A DNA stretch of 56,055 nucleotides. Origin: Rhizobium sp. CG5 (GTDB taxonomy: Bacteria > Pseudomonadota > Alphaproteobacteria > Rhizobiales > Rhizobiaceae). The stretch is from NCBI RefSeq assembly GCF_023701945.1, contig NZ_JABAEF010000029.1, positions 1 through 56,055 on the forward strand. The letters run 5' to 3'. The notes beneath the pieces were generated by a model. The model ran no database searches. It was not told the DNA's origin and saw only the letters and a program-made list of their open reading frames with translations. Position numbers and translations under genes: made by a program. The number at the start of each line of letters is the position of its first letter. Within the stretch, counting starts at the first letter, position 1. Positions 8,653 through 15,797 of the stretch are shown piece after piece.

Positions 8653-8681
8653 TTAACTAATAAGATCTATTCTTATATAAT
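8653..8681 (+). promoter_or_regulatory. parDE promoter with internal inverted repeat
   Basis: A TATAAT -10 box (8676-8681) has TTAACT 17 bases upstream (8653-8658). Between them lies a dyad, ATAAGA-N5-TCTTAT (8660-8676). A dyad inside the promoter is the usual layout for autorepression by a ribbon-helix-helix antitoxin. The region is strikingly AT-rich compared with its neighbours. Confidence 0.65.
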
Positions 8682-8716
8682 GGTGGCCTGTTCAGGAGAT
8701 AATCAAGGATTTCCCC

Positions 8717-8989
8717 ATGGCCACCATCACCATTTCCCTGCCGGATTCGCTGAAGTCCTTCGTCGATGCGCAGGTTGCCGACAAGGGATACGGAAATGTC
8801 AGCGAATATTTCCGTAGCCTGCTGCGTGAGGCCCATGAAAATGATCGGCAGGCCCGCCTTGAGGCTCTTCTGCTCGAGGGACTGGCGTCAGGTCCGGGGC
8901 AGACCGCCACCCCCGCGTTCTGGGCTGACCTCAAGGCCGAAGCTTCGACGCTGATGCAGAAACACACTGATCCGAAAGTCGCCGAGTGA
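8717..8989 (+). CDS. parD: type II antitoxin, ParD family
   Basis: A 90-residue antitoxin. The N-terminal ribbon-helix-helix (MATITISLPDSLKSFVDAQV, then GNVSEYFRSLLREA) should bind the promoter dyad upstream; the acidic C-terminal half should wrap and neutralise the toxin. AGGAGAT lies before the ATG. The stop codon overlaps the toxin start (GTGA), so the two are translationally coupled. The pair lies between two paralogous exporter genes, suggesting insertion into that array. Confidence 0.9.
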   Translation: MATITISLPDSLKSFVDAQVADKGYGNVSEYFRSLLREAHENDRQARLEALLLEGLASGPGQTATPAFWADLKAEASTLMQKHTDPKVAE

Positions 8990-9306
8990 CCATCCGGGTT
9001 CAGCCCGCGGCCCGAACCGATATTCTGCGCCAGGTTGGCTATTACGCGGAACTTGGCAGGCCAGACGTGGCTGAACGCTTTCTGGCGGCTGTCGAGGCGG
9101 CGTTTTCGTCTTTGCAGGCGACGCCGGCTGCCGGCACCCCAAAACAGTTCGCTCATCCGGATTTGTCAGGGCTGCGGTCCTGGCCCGTTAGAGGCTTCGA
9201 GGATATTCGGCTCTATTATATTGAGCACGAGCAAGAGCTTACCGTGCTTCGGATCCTGCATGGCAGGCGGGATATCGATGGTATCTTCAACGACGAAGGT
9301 GGTTAG
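8986..9306 (+). CDS. parE: type II toxin, RelE/ParE family
   Basis: A 106-residue toxin starting with GTG inside the parD stop. It has the ParE pattern: N-terminal basic strand and helix (RVQPAARTDILRQVGYYAE), RPDVAERFLAAVEAAFSSL, a conserved LRSWPVRGFEDIRLYYIE core and the LRILHGRRDI end. ParE proteins usually poison DNA gyrase; that target is assumed from the family. All expected segments are present, so the module is likely intact. Confidence 0.9.
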   Translation: MTIRVQPAARTDILRQVGYYAELGRPDVAERFLAAVEAAFSSLQATPAAGTPKQFAHPDLSGLRSWPVRGFEDIRLYYIEHEQELTVLRILHGRRDIDGIFNDEGG

Positions 9307-9413
9307 GCGCTGCCGGGGCAGGTTTTCCAAAGCCGCCTTTCATTACAGAATTATAATCTCGCCGGGTCTGCATTTTCTTGGACGCGTCACGGAATCCGCC
9401 TATATCGCTCTGC

Positions 9414-11345
9414 ATGTCCGTTCGCTCCATCGCCCGCCTGTTCGAATCCTGGATCAATCCCTTTGCCCGCCGCGACGACCTGCGGCCGCCGGAGGGCACC
9501 TGGGCCTTTGTCTGGTTCTATGTCCGCCAGGCCAAATGGGCCTTTGCCGCCATGGCGCTGTTCGGCGGGCTGGTCGCCATGCTGGAGGCGGCGCTGTTCT
9601 GGTTCGTCGGGAGGCTGGTCGACGTGCTCGACACGGTGTCGCCCGAGGCCGGCTGGGACGGGTTGATCGCCAGCCACGGGCTTGAACTGCTCGGCATGAT
9701 GCTGGTCGTGCTGATCGGACGGTTTATCGTCGTCAGCTTCGGCGCGCTGGTCGAAGAACAGGTGATCGTCCTCAATTTCTACAATCTGGTGCGCTGGCAG
9801 GCCTATGTGCATGTGGCCCGGCAATCGCTATCCTTCTTCCAGAACGATTTTGCCGGACGCATCGTCACAAAAGTGTGGTCGGCCGGGCAATCGACCGGCG
9901 ACCTGCTGACCTCGCTGCTGCAGGTCGGCTGGTTCATGGTGATCTACACGATCTCGACCATGGCGCTGGTGGCACAGCTCGATTGGCGGCTGGCGGCGAT
10001 CATCGCCGCCTGGGTGGCGGTGTTCTGCGTGCTGGCGCGGCTGTTCGTGCCCCGCATCCGCCGCCATGCCCGCGACACGGCGGAAACGGCCTCCATGCTG
10101 AATGGCAGGCTTGTCGATTCCTATGGCAACATCCAGACCCTGAAGCTATTCGGCCGGGAAGAACAGAACGATCACTATATCCGCGACGGCTTCGACCGGT
10201 TTCAGGATTCGATGCGGCCCTTTGCCCGGTTGCTGACCGGCGTGCGCGCGTCGCTGGCCTTGCTGTCGGGCATCATGATCGTGACGATCGCGGCGCTGTC
10301 GATCGACCTGTGGTTTGCCGGCGCCATCACCGCCGGCGGCGTGGCCTTCACGCTCGGCCTGGTGCTGAGACTCAATATGCTGCTCGGGCGGATGATGACG
10401 CAGCTCAACAGCATCATGCGCAATATCGGCACGATCCAGAATTCGGCCGAGCTGATTTCCAAGCCGATCGGGCTGACCGATGCTGAAGATGCCGCACCGC
10501 TTGCCGTGCGCGAGCCGGAGATCCGCTTCGAGGATGTCTCCTTCCACTATGGCCGCGGCAAGGGGGTGATCGACCACCTGACGCTGACCATCAAGCCGGG
10601 TGAAAAGGTCGGCATCGTCGGACGCTCCGGGGCCGGCAAGTCGACGCTGGTCAATCTGCTGCTGCGCTTCTACGACGTGGAGCAGGGGCGCATCCTGATC
10701 GACGGACAGGACATTTCAAAGGTCACGCAGGAAAGCCTGCGGGCGCAGATCGGCATGGTGACGCAGGATACCTCGCTGCTGCATCGCTCGATCCGCGACA
10801 ATATCCTGTTTGGCCGCATCGATGCCTCCGACGAGCAGTTGCGCAAGGCGTCGCTCAGGGCCGAGGCACTTGATTTCATCGAGCGGCTGGAGGACCAGCG
10901 GGGGCGCCCGGGCTTTGCTGCCCATGTCGGCGAACGGGGCGTGAAACTGTCGGGCGGCCAGCGCCAGCGCATCGCCATTGCCCGGGTCATGCTGAAGGAT
11001 GCGCCGATCCTGGTGCTGGACGAGGCGACGTCGGCGCTCGATTCGGAAGTGGAAGCGGCGATTCAGTCCAATCTCGACCGGCTGATGCAGGGCAAGACGG
11101 TCCTGGCGATCGCCCACCGCCTGTCGACCATTGCGGCCCTCGACCGGCTGGTGGTGATGGACAAGGGGCGCATCATCGAGCAGGGCAGCCATGCCGAACT
11201 GGTCGAGAGCGGCGGGCTCTACTCGGAACTCTGGGCGCGGCAGTCCGGCGGATTCCTGGCGCTGGACCAGGAGAGCGACGAGGATGGCGTCGGCGAAGGA
11301 TGGAGTGGACCCCGCGGTCTGGACCAGCGAGGCGCTTCAAACTAA
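9414..11345 (+). CDS. ABC exporter, fused membrane and ATPase domains (second of pair)
   Basis: A 643-residue paralogue of the exporter at 6786-8642, with the same layout: six-helix membrane domain (~25-310), then an ATPase domain with Walker A GRSGAGKST, MVTQDTSLLHRSI, LSGGQRQRIAIAR, ILVLDEATSALD and IAHRLSTI. The ATG at 9414 is used; an upstream TTG would add 12 residues without support, and the ribosome-binding site is weak. The C-terminus after RQSGGFLALDQESDE carries a Gly/Asp-rich extension absent from the first copy. A decayed copy of its 3' end occurs at about 14674-14825, beyond the nuclease cassette. Confidence 0.93.
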   Translation: MSVRSIARLFESWINPFARRDDLRPPEGTWAFVWFYVRQAKWAFAAMALFGGLVAMLEAALFWFVGRLVDVLDTVSPEAGWDGLIASHGLELLGMMLVVLIGRFIVVSFGALVEEQVIVLNFYNLVRWQAYVHVARQSLSFFQNDFAGRIVTKVWSAGQSTGDLLTSLLQVGWFMVIYTISTMALVAQLDWRLAAIIAAWVAVFCVLARLFVPRIRRHARDTAETASMLNGRLVDSYGNIQTLKLFGREEQNDHYIRDGFDRFQDSMRPFARLLTGVRASLALLSGIMIVTIAALSIDLWFAGAITAGGVAFTLGLVLRLNMLLGRMMTQLNSIMRNIGTIQNSAELISKPIGLTDAEDAAPLAVREPEIRFEDVSFHYGRGKGVIDHLTLTIKPGEKVGIVGRSGAGKSTLVNLLLRFYDVEQGRILIDGQDISKVTQESLRAQIGMVTQDTSLLHRSIRDNILFGRIDASDEQLRKASLRAEALDFIERLEDQRGRPGFAAHVGERGVKLSGGQRQRIAIARVMLKDAPILVLDEATSALDSEVEAAIQSNLDRLMQGKTVLAIAHRLSTIAALDRLVVMDKGRIIEQGSHAELVESGGLYSELWARQSGGFLALDQESDEDGVGEGWSGPRGLDQRGASN

Positions 11346-11417
11346 GCCGTCTACCGGGCAAGTTGGGTTATTCCCAGGCGATCGATCGCCAGGCGCGTTC
11401 CGTGCCGCCTCGTCTCC

Positions 11418-11834
11418 TTACGGATCGCCTGCGCCTTTCTCCGCGACAGACGACGAAAGCGCAAAGAGCAGCGCGTTCGATTGTTGCGGGCTCGATCCGC
11501 GGTAATAACAGCTTACTGTGTAGCGTCCTCTGCGACAGGGTAGGTCCGCGGTACTGGCTGTCGTCACGTTCCCGACCGTCAGACCCTTTCGGCCGACTTC
11601 GATCTCGCCTTGCGTGAGAAGGCGATAGCCGTCGTCGGCACTTGCGGGCTCGAAATTCACCTGCACGCTGACCTCCGCATCGTCGAGCGCCGGGACGACA
11701 ACGCCCTTCGGCCCCCACCATGGGAGGGGGCCGTTGGGCAGCGGATATGCCGACGGGTCCGCCTTGTCCCACAGGCCGATCTGGCCGTAGTTGACGTAAT
11801 GGACGCCGGCATAGGATCGATCAGTTTCCGCCAT
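11418..11834 (-). CDS. ComJ-like protein, putative inhibitor of the adjacent nuclease
   Basis: A 138-residue soluble protein whose start (ATG 11834) lies inside the 3' end of the nuclease gene, overlapping it by 14 bases; an ATG at 11852 is possible. Two segments recall Bacillus ComJ, the inhibitor of the NucA nuclease: an N-terminal strand VNYGQIGLWD (about 14-23) and a C-terminal RRGRYTVSCYY (about 101-111, compare ComJ LPKGDYQLTCW). With no signal peptide it would act in the cytoplasm, protecting the producer. The match is by eye and remote; the inhibitor role is inferred from the family resemblance and the nuclease-inhibitor gene order. Confidence 0.55.
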   Translation of the reverse strand: MAETDRSYAGVHYVNYGQIGLWDKADPSAYPLPNGPLPWWGPKGVVVPALDDAEVSVQVNFEPASADDGYRLLTQGEIEVGRKGLTVGNVTTASTADLPCRRGRYTVSCYYRGSSPQQSNALLFALSSSVAEKGAGDP

Positions 11835-12369
11835 AGCAGACTTGCACTCCATTGACGACGCCGAGGTTCAACTGGTTGGCCTGCGGCACATGGCTGGTGG
11901 CGACGTTGAAGTTTCCGCCGTCTCCAATGTGGTTCTGATTGTAGAAAACCGCCAGCATTCCGCCCTGCGTGTTGTTTTCGACCAGCGGTACGATCATGGC
12001 CTGATTGCCGGCTCCGCCTTGCGTCGAACTGGCAAAGGCATATTCGTCGCAGGAAAACACGACTCCCCCAAGCTCATTGTTAAGCTGGGTGACGGTGTTG
12101 GTATAGGCGGCGGTGCAGGAGGCGCTTCTGTTTGCAGCGATGGTCTGTTGATTCATCGTGCGCGTCAACTGCGCGGGGCGACCGGCCTGCTGTGCGGTTG
12201 CGATATTGTAGGTGATGCAAGGCAGGCCGATGCCGTCGAAGGTGATCGTCTGGGCGGCGGCGACCGACACTTGACCGGCGAACAGTGCGACGCCGAGGGC
12301 GGCAGAGGCGAAGCGACCGACGCGGCGACCGTCACCGCTTGTGGTATTTGCAGTTTTGATCTTGACCAT
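11821..12369 (-). CDS. secreted NucA/NucB-type deoxyribonuclease domain protein
   Basis: A 182-residue protein with an N-terminal Arg-rich stretch and hydrophobic segment ending VSVAAAQ (about 20-40), a Sec-type signal peptide. The mature part carries the family motif CDEYAFASSTQGG (107-119) with the Asp-Glu pair expected at the active site, then ENNTQGGMLAVFYNQNHIGDG (131-151), as in NucA/NucB domains of extracellular sporulation and competence nucleases. Upstream GRPAQLTR and IAANRSASC also fit this group. Five cysteines could form disulfides outside the cell. GGAGAT precedes the ATG. The following gene overlaps and looks like an inhibitor. Substrate (own, foreign or environmental DNA) is unknown. 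Confidence 0.75.
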   Translation of the reverse strand: MVKIKTANTTSGDGRRVGRFASAALGVALFAGQVSVAAAQTITFDGIGLPCITYNIATAQQAGRPAQLTRTMNQQTIAANRSASCTAAYTNTVTQLNNELGGVVFSCDEYAFASSTQGGAGNQAMIVPLVENNTQGGMLAVFYNQNHIGDGGNFNVATSHVPQANQLNLGVVNGVQVCYGGN

Positions 12370-12404
12370 GGGACTATCTCCATAGAAAATATCATCCGCT
12401 CTCC

Positions 12405-12424
12405 CGAAATGACCGTGTCATTCG
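12405..12424. promoter_or_regulatory. palindromic operator candidate before the nuclease gene
   Basis: AATGAC-CGT-GTCATT (12408-12422), with matching flanks extending the dyad to CCGAAATGAC on one side and GTCATTCGGC on the other, sits about 40-55 bases upstream of the nuclease start in a lower-GC gap of 180 bases. This is a plausible site for the Xre regulator of the cassette or another repressor. No clear -35/-10 pair was placed. Confidence 0.45.
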
Positions 12425-12549
12425 GCAAGTAAAGCGAAGGATATTTTGTGGATTCGTGAGGGCGCAGGTGTCCTATCCGCGAATACCTGTTCGCAGATTG
12501 ACGGTTTGCTCTTTGGTTTTATTTGAATCTAGGTGTTGTTGTTCTACAT

Positions 12550-13266
12550 TTATGAGGCCTCCGTGATTGTGAATGTTCCGTCAATATTGTATTCGGCGGT
12601 CAGGACCGAGGAGCCTTTGCTGAAGTCGCATTCCCCTGCGTTACCGGTGTCGTAGGTGACGATTTGCCCGACCGGTATCGAACCGGTCTTGACGTAGTAG
12701 ATCGGTAGCGGCGCGCATGAGAGCTGGCTGCTGGGCTTGGGGGAGAGGAAGCTCGACAGGATGCTGCTGCCGTCATGGTTCATGGCCGCGCAACCGCAAT
12801 AGAGATCCTCGACCGTTCCGGGGCTGAACGTCGGGATCTCGATGCCGAAGCTGCCGGTGGCCATGCCCGTTTGATGGGTGGGGGTGGACAGACCCAACGG
12901 GTCGATCGAGAGGGTCGTATCGTTGGCAGTCGTGTCCGTTCCCGAGACCGTCAAGGTGATCGGCTGAGCGGCCGCGGAGAGGCTCACGGTGTCGGTTACG
13001 GTGCGGCGGGACAGCGTTACATTGAGCGTGACGAAGGAACTGTCGGGATTGCGGCAGATGGCACCAGCATAGATCTGCACGTCGAAACCGAACTCCAGCT
13101 GGGCTCCGGATGTCGCATTCGGCGCCAGGGGGCCGGTGGCCAGGCTCGAGGAGCGGATGACTGCACCTGAACCCGAACCACTGAAGCTTGCCTGTTGCTG
13201 GAACGCGTAGAAGCTCGTGGGGTCATTCGACATGTTCTTGATGATGACCTTGTACTCAGCGGACAT
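12550..13266 (-). CDS. hypothetical protein, paralogue of the gene at 13399-14064
   Basis: A 238-residue protein of unknown family. Start 13266 gives GGAG six bases upstream and an N-terminus MSAEYKVIIKNMSNDPTSFY that aligns with its neighbour. Shared features in order: an N-terminal beta strand and FYAFQQQA; QIYAG; PLGLSTPTHQTG with a following GSFGIEIP; a late YYVKTG; a near-terminal CDF followed by a strand ending NIDGTFTI. No signal peptide or membrane segment; Ser/Thr-rich and probably beta-sheet rich. This copy has four extra cysteines (CGCAAMN and SCAPL). Same strand as and upstream of the nuclease. Confidence 0.7.
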   Translation of the reverse strand: MSAEYKVIIKNMSNDPTSFYAFQQQASFSGSGSGAVIRSSSLATGPLAPNATSGAQLEFGFDVQIYAGAICRNPDSSFVTLNVTLSRRTVTDTVSLSAAAQPITLTVSGTDTTANDTTLSIDPLGLSTPTHQTGMATGSFGIEIPTFSPGTVEDLYCGCAAMNHDGSSILSSFLSPKPSSQLSCAPLPIYYVKTGSIPVGQIVTYDTGNAGECDFSKGSSVLTAEYNIDGTFTITEAS

Positions 13267-13398
13267 GTCACGCTCCATGAACAGAAGCCCGTCAGGGCGT
13301 CTCTTTGCGACAGGTTGAACCGGATGGCGATCGACCCGAGGTGATCGACCCGAGGCGGCCGGCCCGGGTTGGGCCGACCGCCGTCGCGTTCGACGGCC

Positions 13399-14064
13399 TT
13401 ACTCGATGGTCTGGGTCGTCCAGGTGCCGTCGGCATTGAGAGTGACGTCGATCACCGTGTGGCCACCGGTAAAGTCGCACAGGGCGGCGTTGGTGCTCGA
13501 TTGGGTGAAGTTCATCACGGTCCCCGGCGTGTAGACGCCCGTCTGGACGTAATACTGGAGGATCGGCTGGCAGTCGGTATTGCTTGCGGGGTTTGCCACC
13601 ACGAAGTTCGACAGCGCAATGCCACCATTGACCTCGACGGCCGAGCCGACGTTATAGATCGCGGGAGGCTGGTAGCTTGGCGTCGTGATGCGGAAGGCGC
13701 CGGGCTGCAGGCCTGTGCCGGCGGTCGGGGTGGAGAGGCCGAGCGGCGCGACCGTTGCGGTTGTCCAGTCGCTGGCCGATCCGGATGCCGGAGCAAGATC
13801 GATGGCACGCATTGCCGAGGCATAGCCGGAAGTCTGTCCCACCTGAGGGGTGCTGTTCGCCTGCTGGATGCCGGCATAGTATTGCAGGTTCACCTGAAAT
13901 GTCAGCATGGCCCCTGTTTGCGAATAGCTTCCCAGGCTCTCCGAGAACAGAGCGTTGCTGTAGACGGTTGAGCCACCGGCATAGATTGCCGGCTGCTGGA
14001 AGAAGTAGAAGTTCTGTGTTGCGGACTCCATATTCGTCACATTTATAGTGAGCAAGGTCGACAT
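13399..14064 (-). CDS. hypothetical protein with FYFFQQ motif, paralogue of the gene at 12550-13266
   Basis: A 221-residue protein of unknown family. N-terminus MSTLLTINVTNMESATQNFY is followed by FFQQPAIYAGG, QYYAGIQQ, PLGLSTPTAGTG with GAFRITTP, then YYVQTGVYTPG, CDFTGG and LNADGTWT. These blocks occur in the same order in the next gene, so the two come from a duplication, though overall identity is low. No signal peptide, no membrane segment, few charged residues: suggestive of a beta-rich binding or structural protein. GAGGGAA lies before the ATG. The gene directly follows the Xre regulator. Confidence 0.7.
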   Translation of the reverse strand: MSTLLTINVTNMESATQNFYFFQQPAIYAGGSTVYSNALFSESLGSYSQTGAMLTFQVNLQYYAGIQQANSTPQVGQTSGYASAMRAIDLAPASGSASDWTTATVAPLGLSTPTAGTGLQPGAFRITTPSYQPPAIYNVGSAVEVNGGIALSNFVVANPASNTDCQPILQYYVQTGVYTPGTVMNFTQSSTNAALCDFTGGHTVIDVTLNADGTWTTQTIE

Positions 14065-14157
14065 GTTCTTTCCCTCTTCGTTGTTAAATTAAAACCAGGC
14101 AGATCGACTATGTGGAAAATCTTCGGCTCTACATCTTCTTCTGCCACCGAAAGTTAC

Positions 14158-14190
14158 TTGCATATCAATAATGCAATCAACTTTTGATTG
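14158..14190. promoter_or_regulatory. two adjacent inverted repeats upstream of the paralogue pair
   Basis: In an AT-rich gap between the Xre gene and the 13399-14064 gene lie TTGCAT-N7-ATGCAA (14158-14176) and CAATCAA-CTT-TTGATTG (14174-14190), sharing a few bases. Tight tandem dyads of this kind are typical operator regions. The natural candidate binder is the Xre protein encoded just upstream. Neither dyad is followed by a T-run, so termination is less likely. Confidence 0.5.
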
Positions 14191-14219
14191 TTTACTTGCG
14201 CGTGAAATTGGAGTGATTG

Positions 14220-14576
14220 TTACGCTGGGCGCAACGAGGGGCTCTGCGAGAGAGCTTGGACGAGGTCCGTCAGCAGGGATCGGATCTTCGGCGGTTGAGT
14301 GCGCAGCGACAAAATCCACTGCAGTTCGGCACTCGTCAGTTGGTTGTCCCGGTGCCAGTCGATGTTGCCCCGGCCAAGCAGCAGCCAATCCAGCGAAACA
14401 TCGAGCCTTTGCGCAAAGTCGCAGGCGTTCTTTAGCGAAACATGACCGCCGTTCTGCCAGCGGGACACGGCAGCGACCGATACTTTCAATTCCGCCGCCA
14501 GGGCCTGGGTCTTACTGAAATTTCTATCTGCCATTGCGCGGCGAATGCGTTGGCCGCGGATACGATCCTCACTCAT
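14220..14576 (-). CDS. Xre-family helix-turn-helix regulator
   Basis: A 118-residue regulator starting MSEDRIRGQRIRRAM behind an excellent AAGGAGG site. The helix-turn-helix is KTQALAAELKVSVAAVSRWQNG (about 21-42), followed by a cI/Xre-type helix bundle (SLKNACDFAQRLDVSLDWLLLG). The C-terminal ~45 residues are not an obvious peptidase or ligand domain. It is the first gene of a minus-strand run through the paralogue pair to the nuclease and its putative inhibitor, and is likely to regulate it. Confidence 0.85.
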   Translation of the reverse strand: MSEDRIRGQRIRRAMADRNFSKTQALAAELKVSVAAVSRWQNGGHVSLKNACDFAQRLDVSLDWLLLGRGNIDWHRDNQLTSAELQWILSLRTQPPKIRSLLTDLVQALSQSPSLRPA

Positions 14577-14673
14577 GTTGTCCTCCTTGTTCGCAATCCG
14601 AACAACGAGACGCGTAATTTTGGTCATTGCAACCTTCGGTGTTGTGCGCAAGAATGCATGTATGCCGTCCGAG

Positions 14674-14825
14674 ATCGACCCGCTGCTGGTGATGGGCAAA
14701 GGACAGCTCATCGAGCAAGGCAACCATGCCGAGACGGTGGAAAAAGGGGAGGGCTCTACTCGGGCTCTGGCGCCGGTCCGGCGGATTCCTGGTGTTGGAT
14801 CAGCAGAGCGACGAGGAAGCTGTAC
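14674..14825 (+). pseudogene. decayed 3' end of an ABC exporter gene
   Basis: The bases align with 11139-11284, the end of the second ABC exporter, at roughly four bases in five by hand alignment, including exact blocks such as GTCCGGCGGATTCCTGG and AGAGCGACGAGGA. In frame it begins with a recognisable KGQLIEQGNHAE segment (compare KGRIIEQGSHAE) and then loses frame through small deletions near 14770-14780. No start or ATPase core remains. It lies on the far side of the nuclease cassette, so the cassette is bracketed by exporter 3' ends in direct orientation. Confidence 0.75.
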
Positions 14826-14852
14826 AGGGCGCGGCGGGGCGCCTTTCCGGGC

Positions 14853-15797
14853 TCAGGCGGCCGGCGGAATAAGGATTTCGGCGATCAGGCCGTAGTGGTT
14901 GGACCCCAGATTGTCTTTCAGGCGCTGCAGCGACACGGGGACAAGGGTCTTCGACACAAAGATATGGTCGATGGCGATGCCCAGCGGACCGGCGGCGATC
15001 GGCCAGGTGGCGGGCTCCCACCCGGTGGTGGTCATGCCGCTGACGTCAAGGAAATCCTGCATGTCGGGGGCGATGGCGGAGGCATTGAAATCGCCGGCCA
15101 GCACGAAGGGACCGCCGGCATAGCCGATGATCTCTTTAAGAATTTCCAGCTCGCCGCCATGGTAGTCGTCGAAATACGGTTTTGTCAGATGGGCGGCGGC
15201 GAAGTGGACGATGCGCCCGTCGATGTCGATATCGGCCATGGCGAAACGATCCCTGCGCAGGTCGCTGAGGGCGCCAACGACCGGCTTGACGATGGGCCGA
15301 CGCGACAGCAGCAGCAGGTCGCAGGTATCGGTGCCCACGCCGCAGCCGATGCGATAGGGATAGGCCGCCGACAGGCGATCGAGGAAGGGCTCGAGCGGTT
15401 CGGCCTCCATGATAAAGGCGATATCGGCGCCGGAGGCGAGAATGGTCTCGGCGATCCGGTCGCCATTCTCGCGATTGTTGCCAAGGATGTTGAAATGCAG
15501 GATCCGGACGGTCCGGCCAGCGGCCATCGCTGGACCCGTTGCATCCGGCAGAACCTGCCATTGCATGAAAAGCCCGTGAAGGGCGACCAGCAGGGCGGCT
15601 GCCATCAGCACGACCGGGTAGGGGCCTCGGCTCAGGGCATAACACAGCGCCGCGCCCACCATCACGGCAAGGCCTATATGGATCTGCAGACTCTGGACAA
15701 AGGTCAAGGGCCAGAGATATGCGACATAACGCAGGCAGATGACCAGCAGGCACAGGGACAGAATGGCGCCGATGACGCAGGACGTCTTTTCTCTCAT
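14853..15797 (-). CDS. endonuclease/exonuclease/phosphatase (EEP) family membrane protein
   Basis: A 314-residue protein. Three hydrophobic segments occupy residues ~7-95 (GAILSLCLLVICL, IGLAVMVGAALCYAL, VVLMAAALLVALHGL). The EEP domain follows: VRILHFNILGNN (metal-binding Asn), DIAFIMEAEP (Glu), LAAHLTKP, FVLAGDFNAS (catalytic Asp/Asn) and a terminal LGSNHYGLIAEI (His). The active face would lie outside the cytoplasm. Members hydrolyse phosphodiesters of nucleic acids, lipids or phosphoinositides; the substrate cannot be read here. The start could be 26 codons earlier (15875), adding a basic tail; 15797 is preferred. It is convergent with the exporter relic. Confidence 0.85.
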   Translation of the reverse strand: MREKTSCVIGAILSLCLLVICLRYVAYLWPLTFVQSLQIHIGLAVMVGAALCYALSRGPYPVVLMAAALLVALHGLFMQWQVLPDATGPAMAAGRTVRILHFNILGNNRENGDRIAETILASGADIAFIMEAEPLEPFLDRLSAAYPYRIGCGVGTDTCDLLLLSRRPIVKPVVGALSDLRRDRFAMADIDIDGRIVHFAAAHLTKPYFDDYHGGELEILKEIIGYAGGPFVLAGDFNASAIAPDMQDFLDVSGMTTTGWEPATWPIAAGPLGIAIDHIFVSKTLVPVSLQRLKDNLGSNHYGLIAEILIPPAA

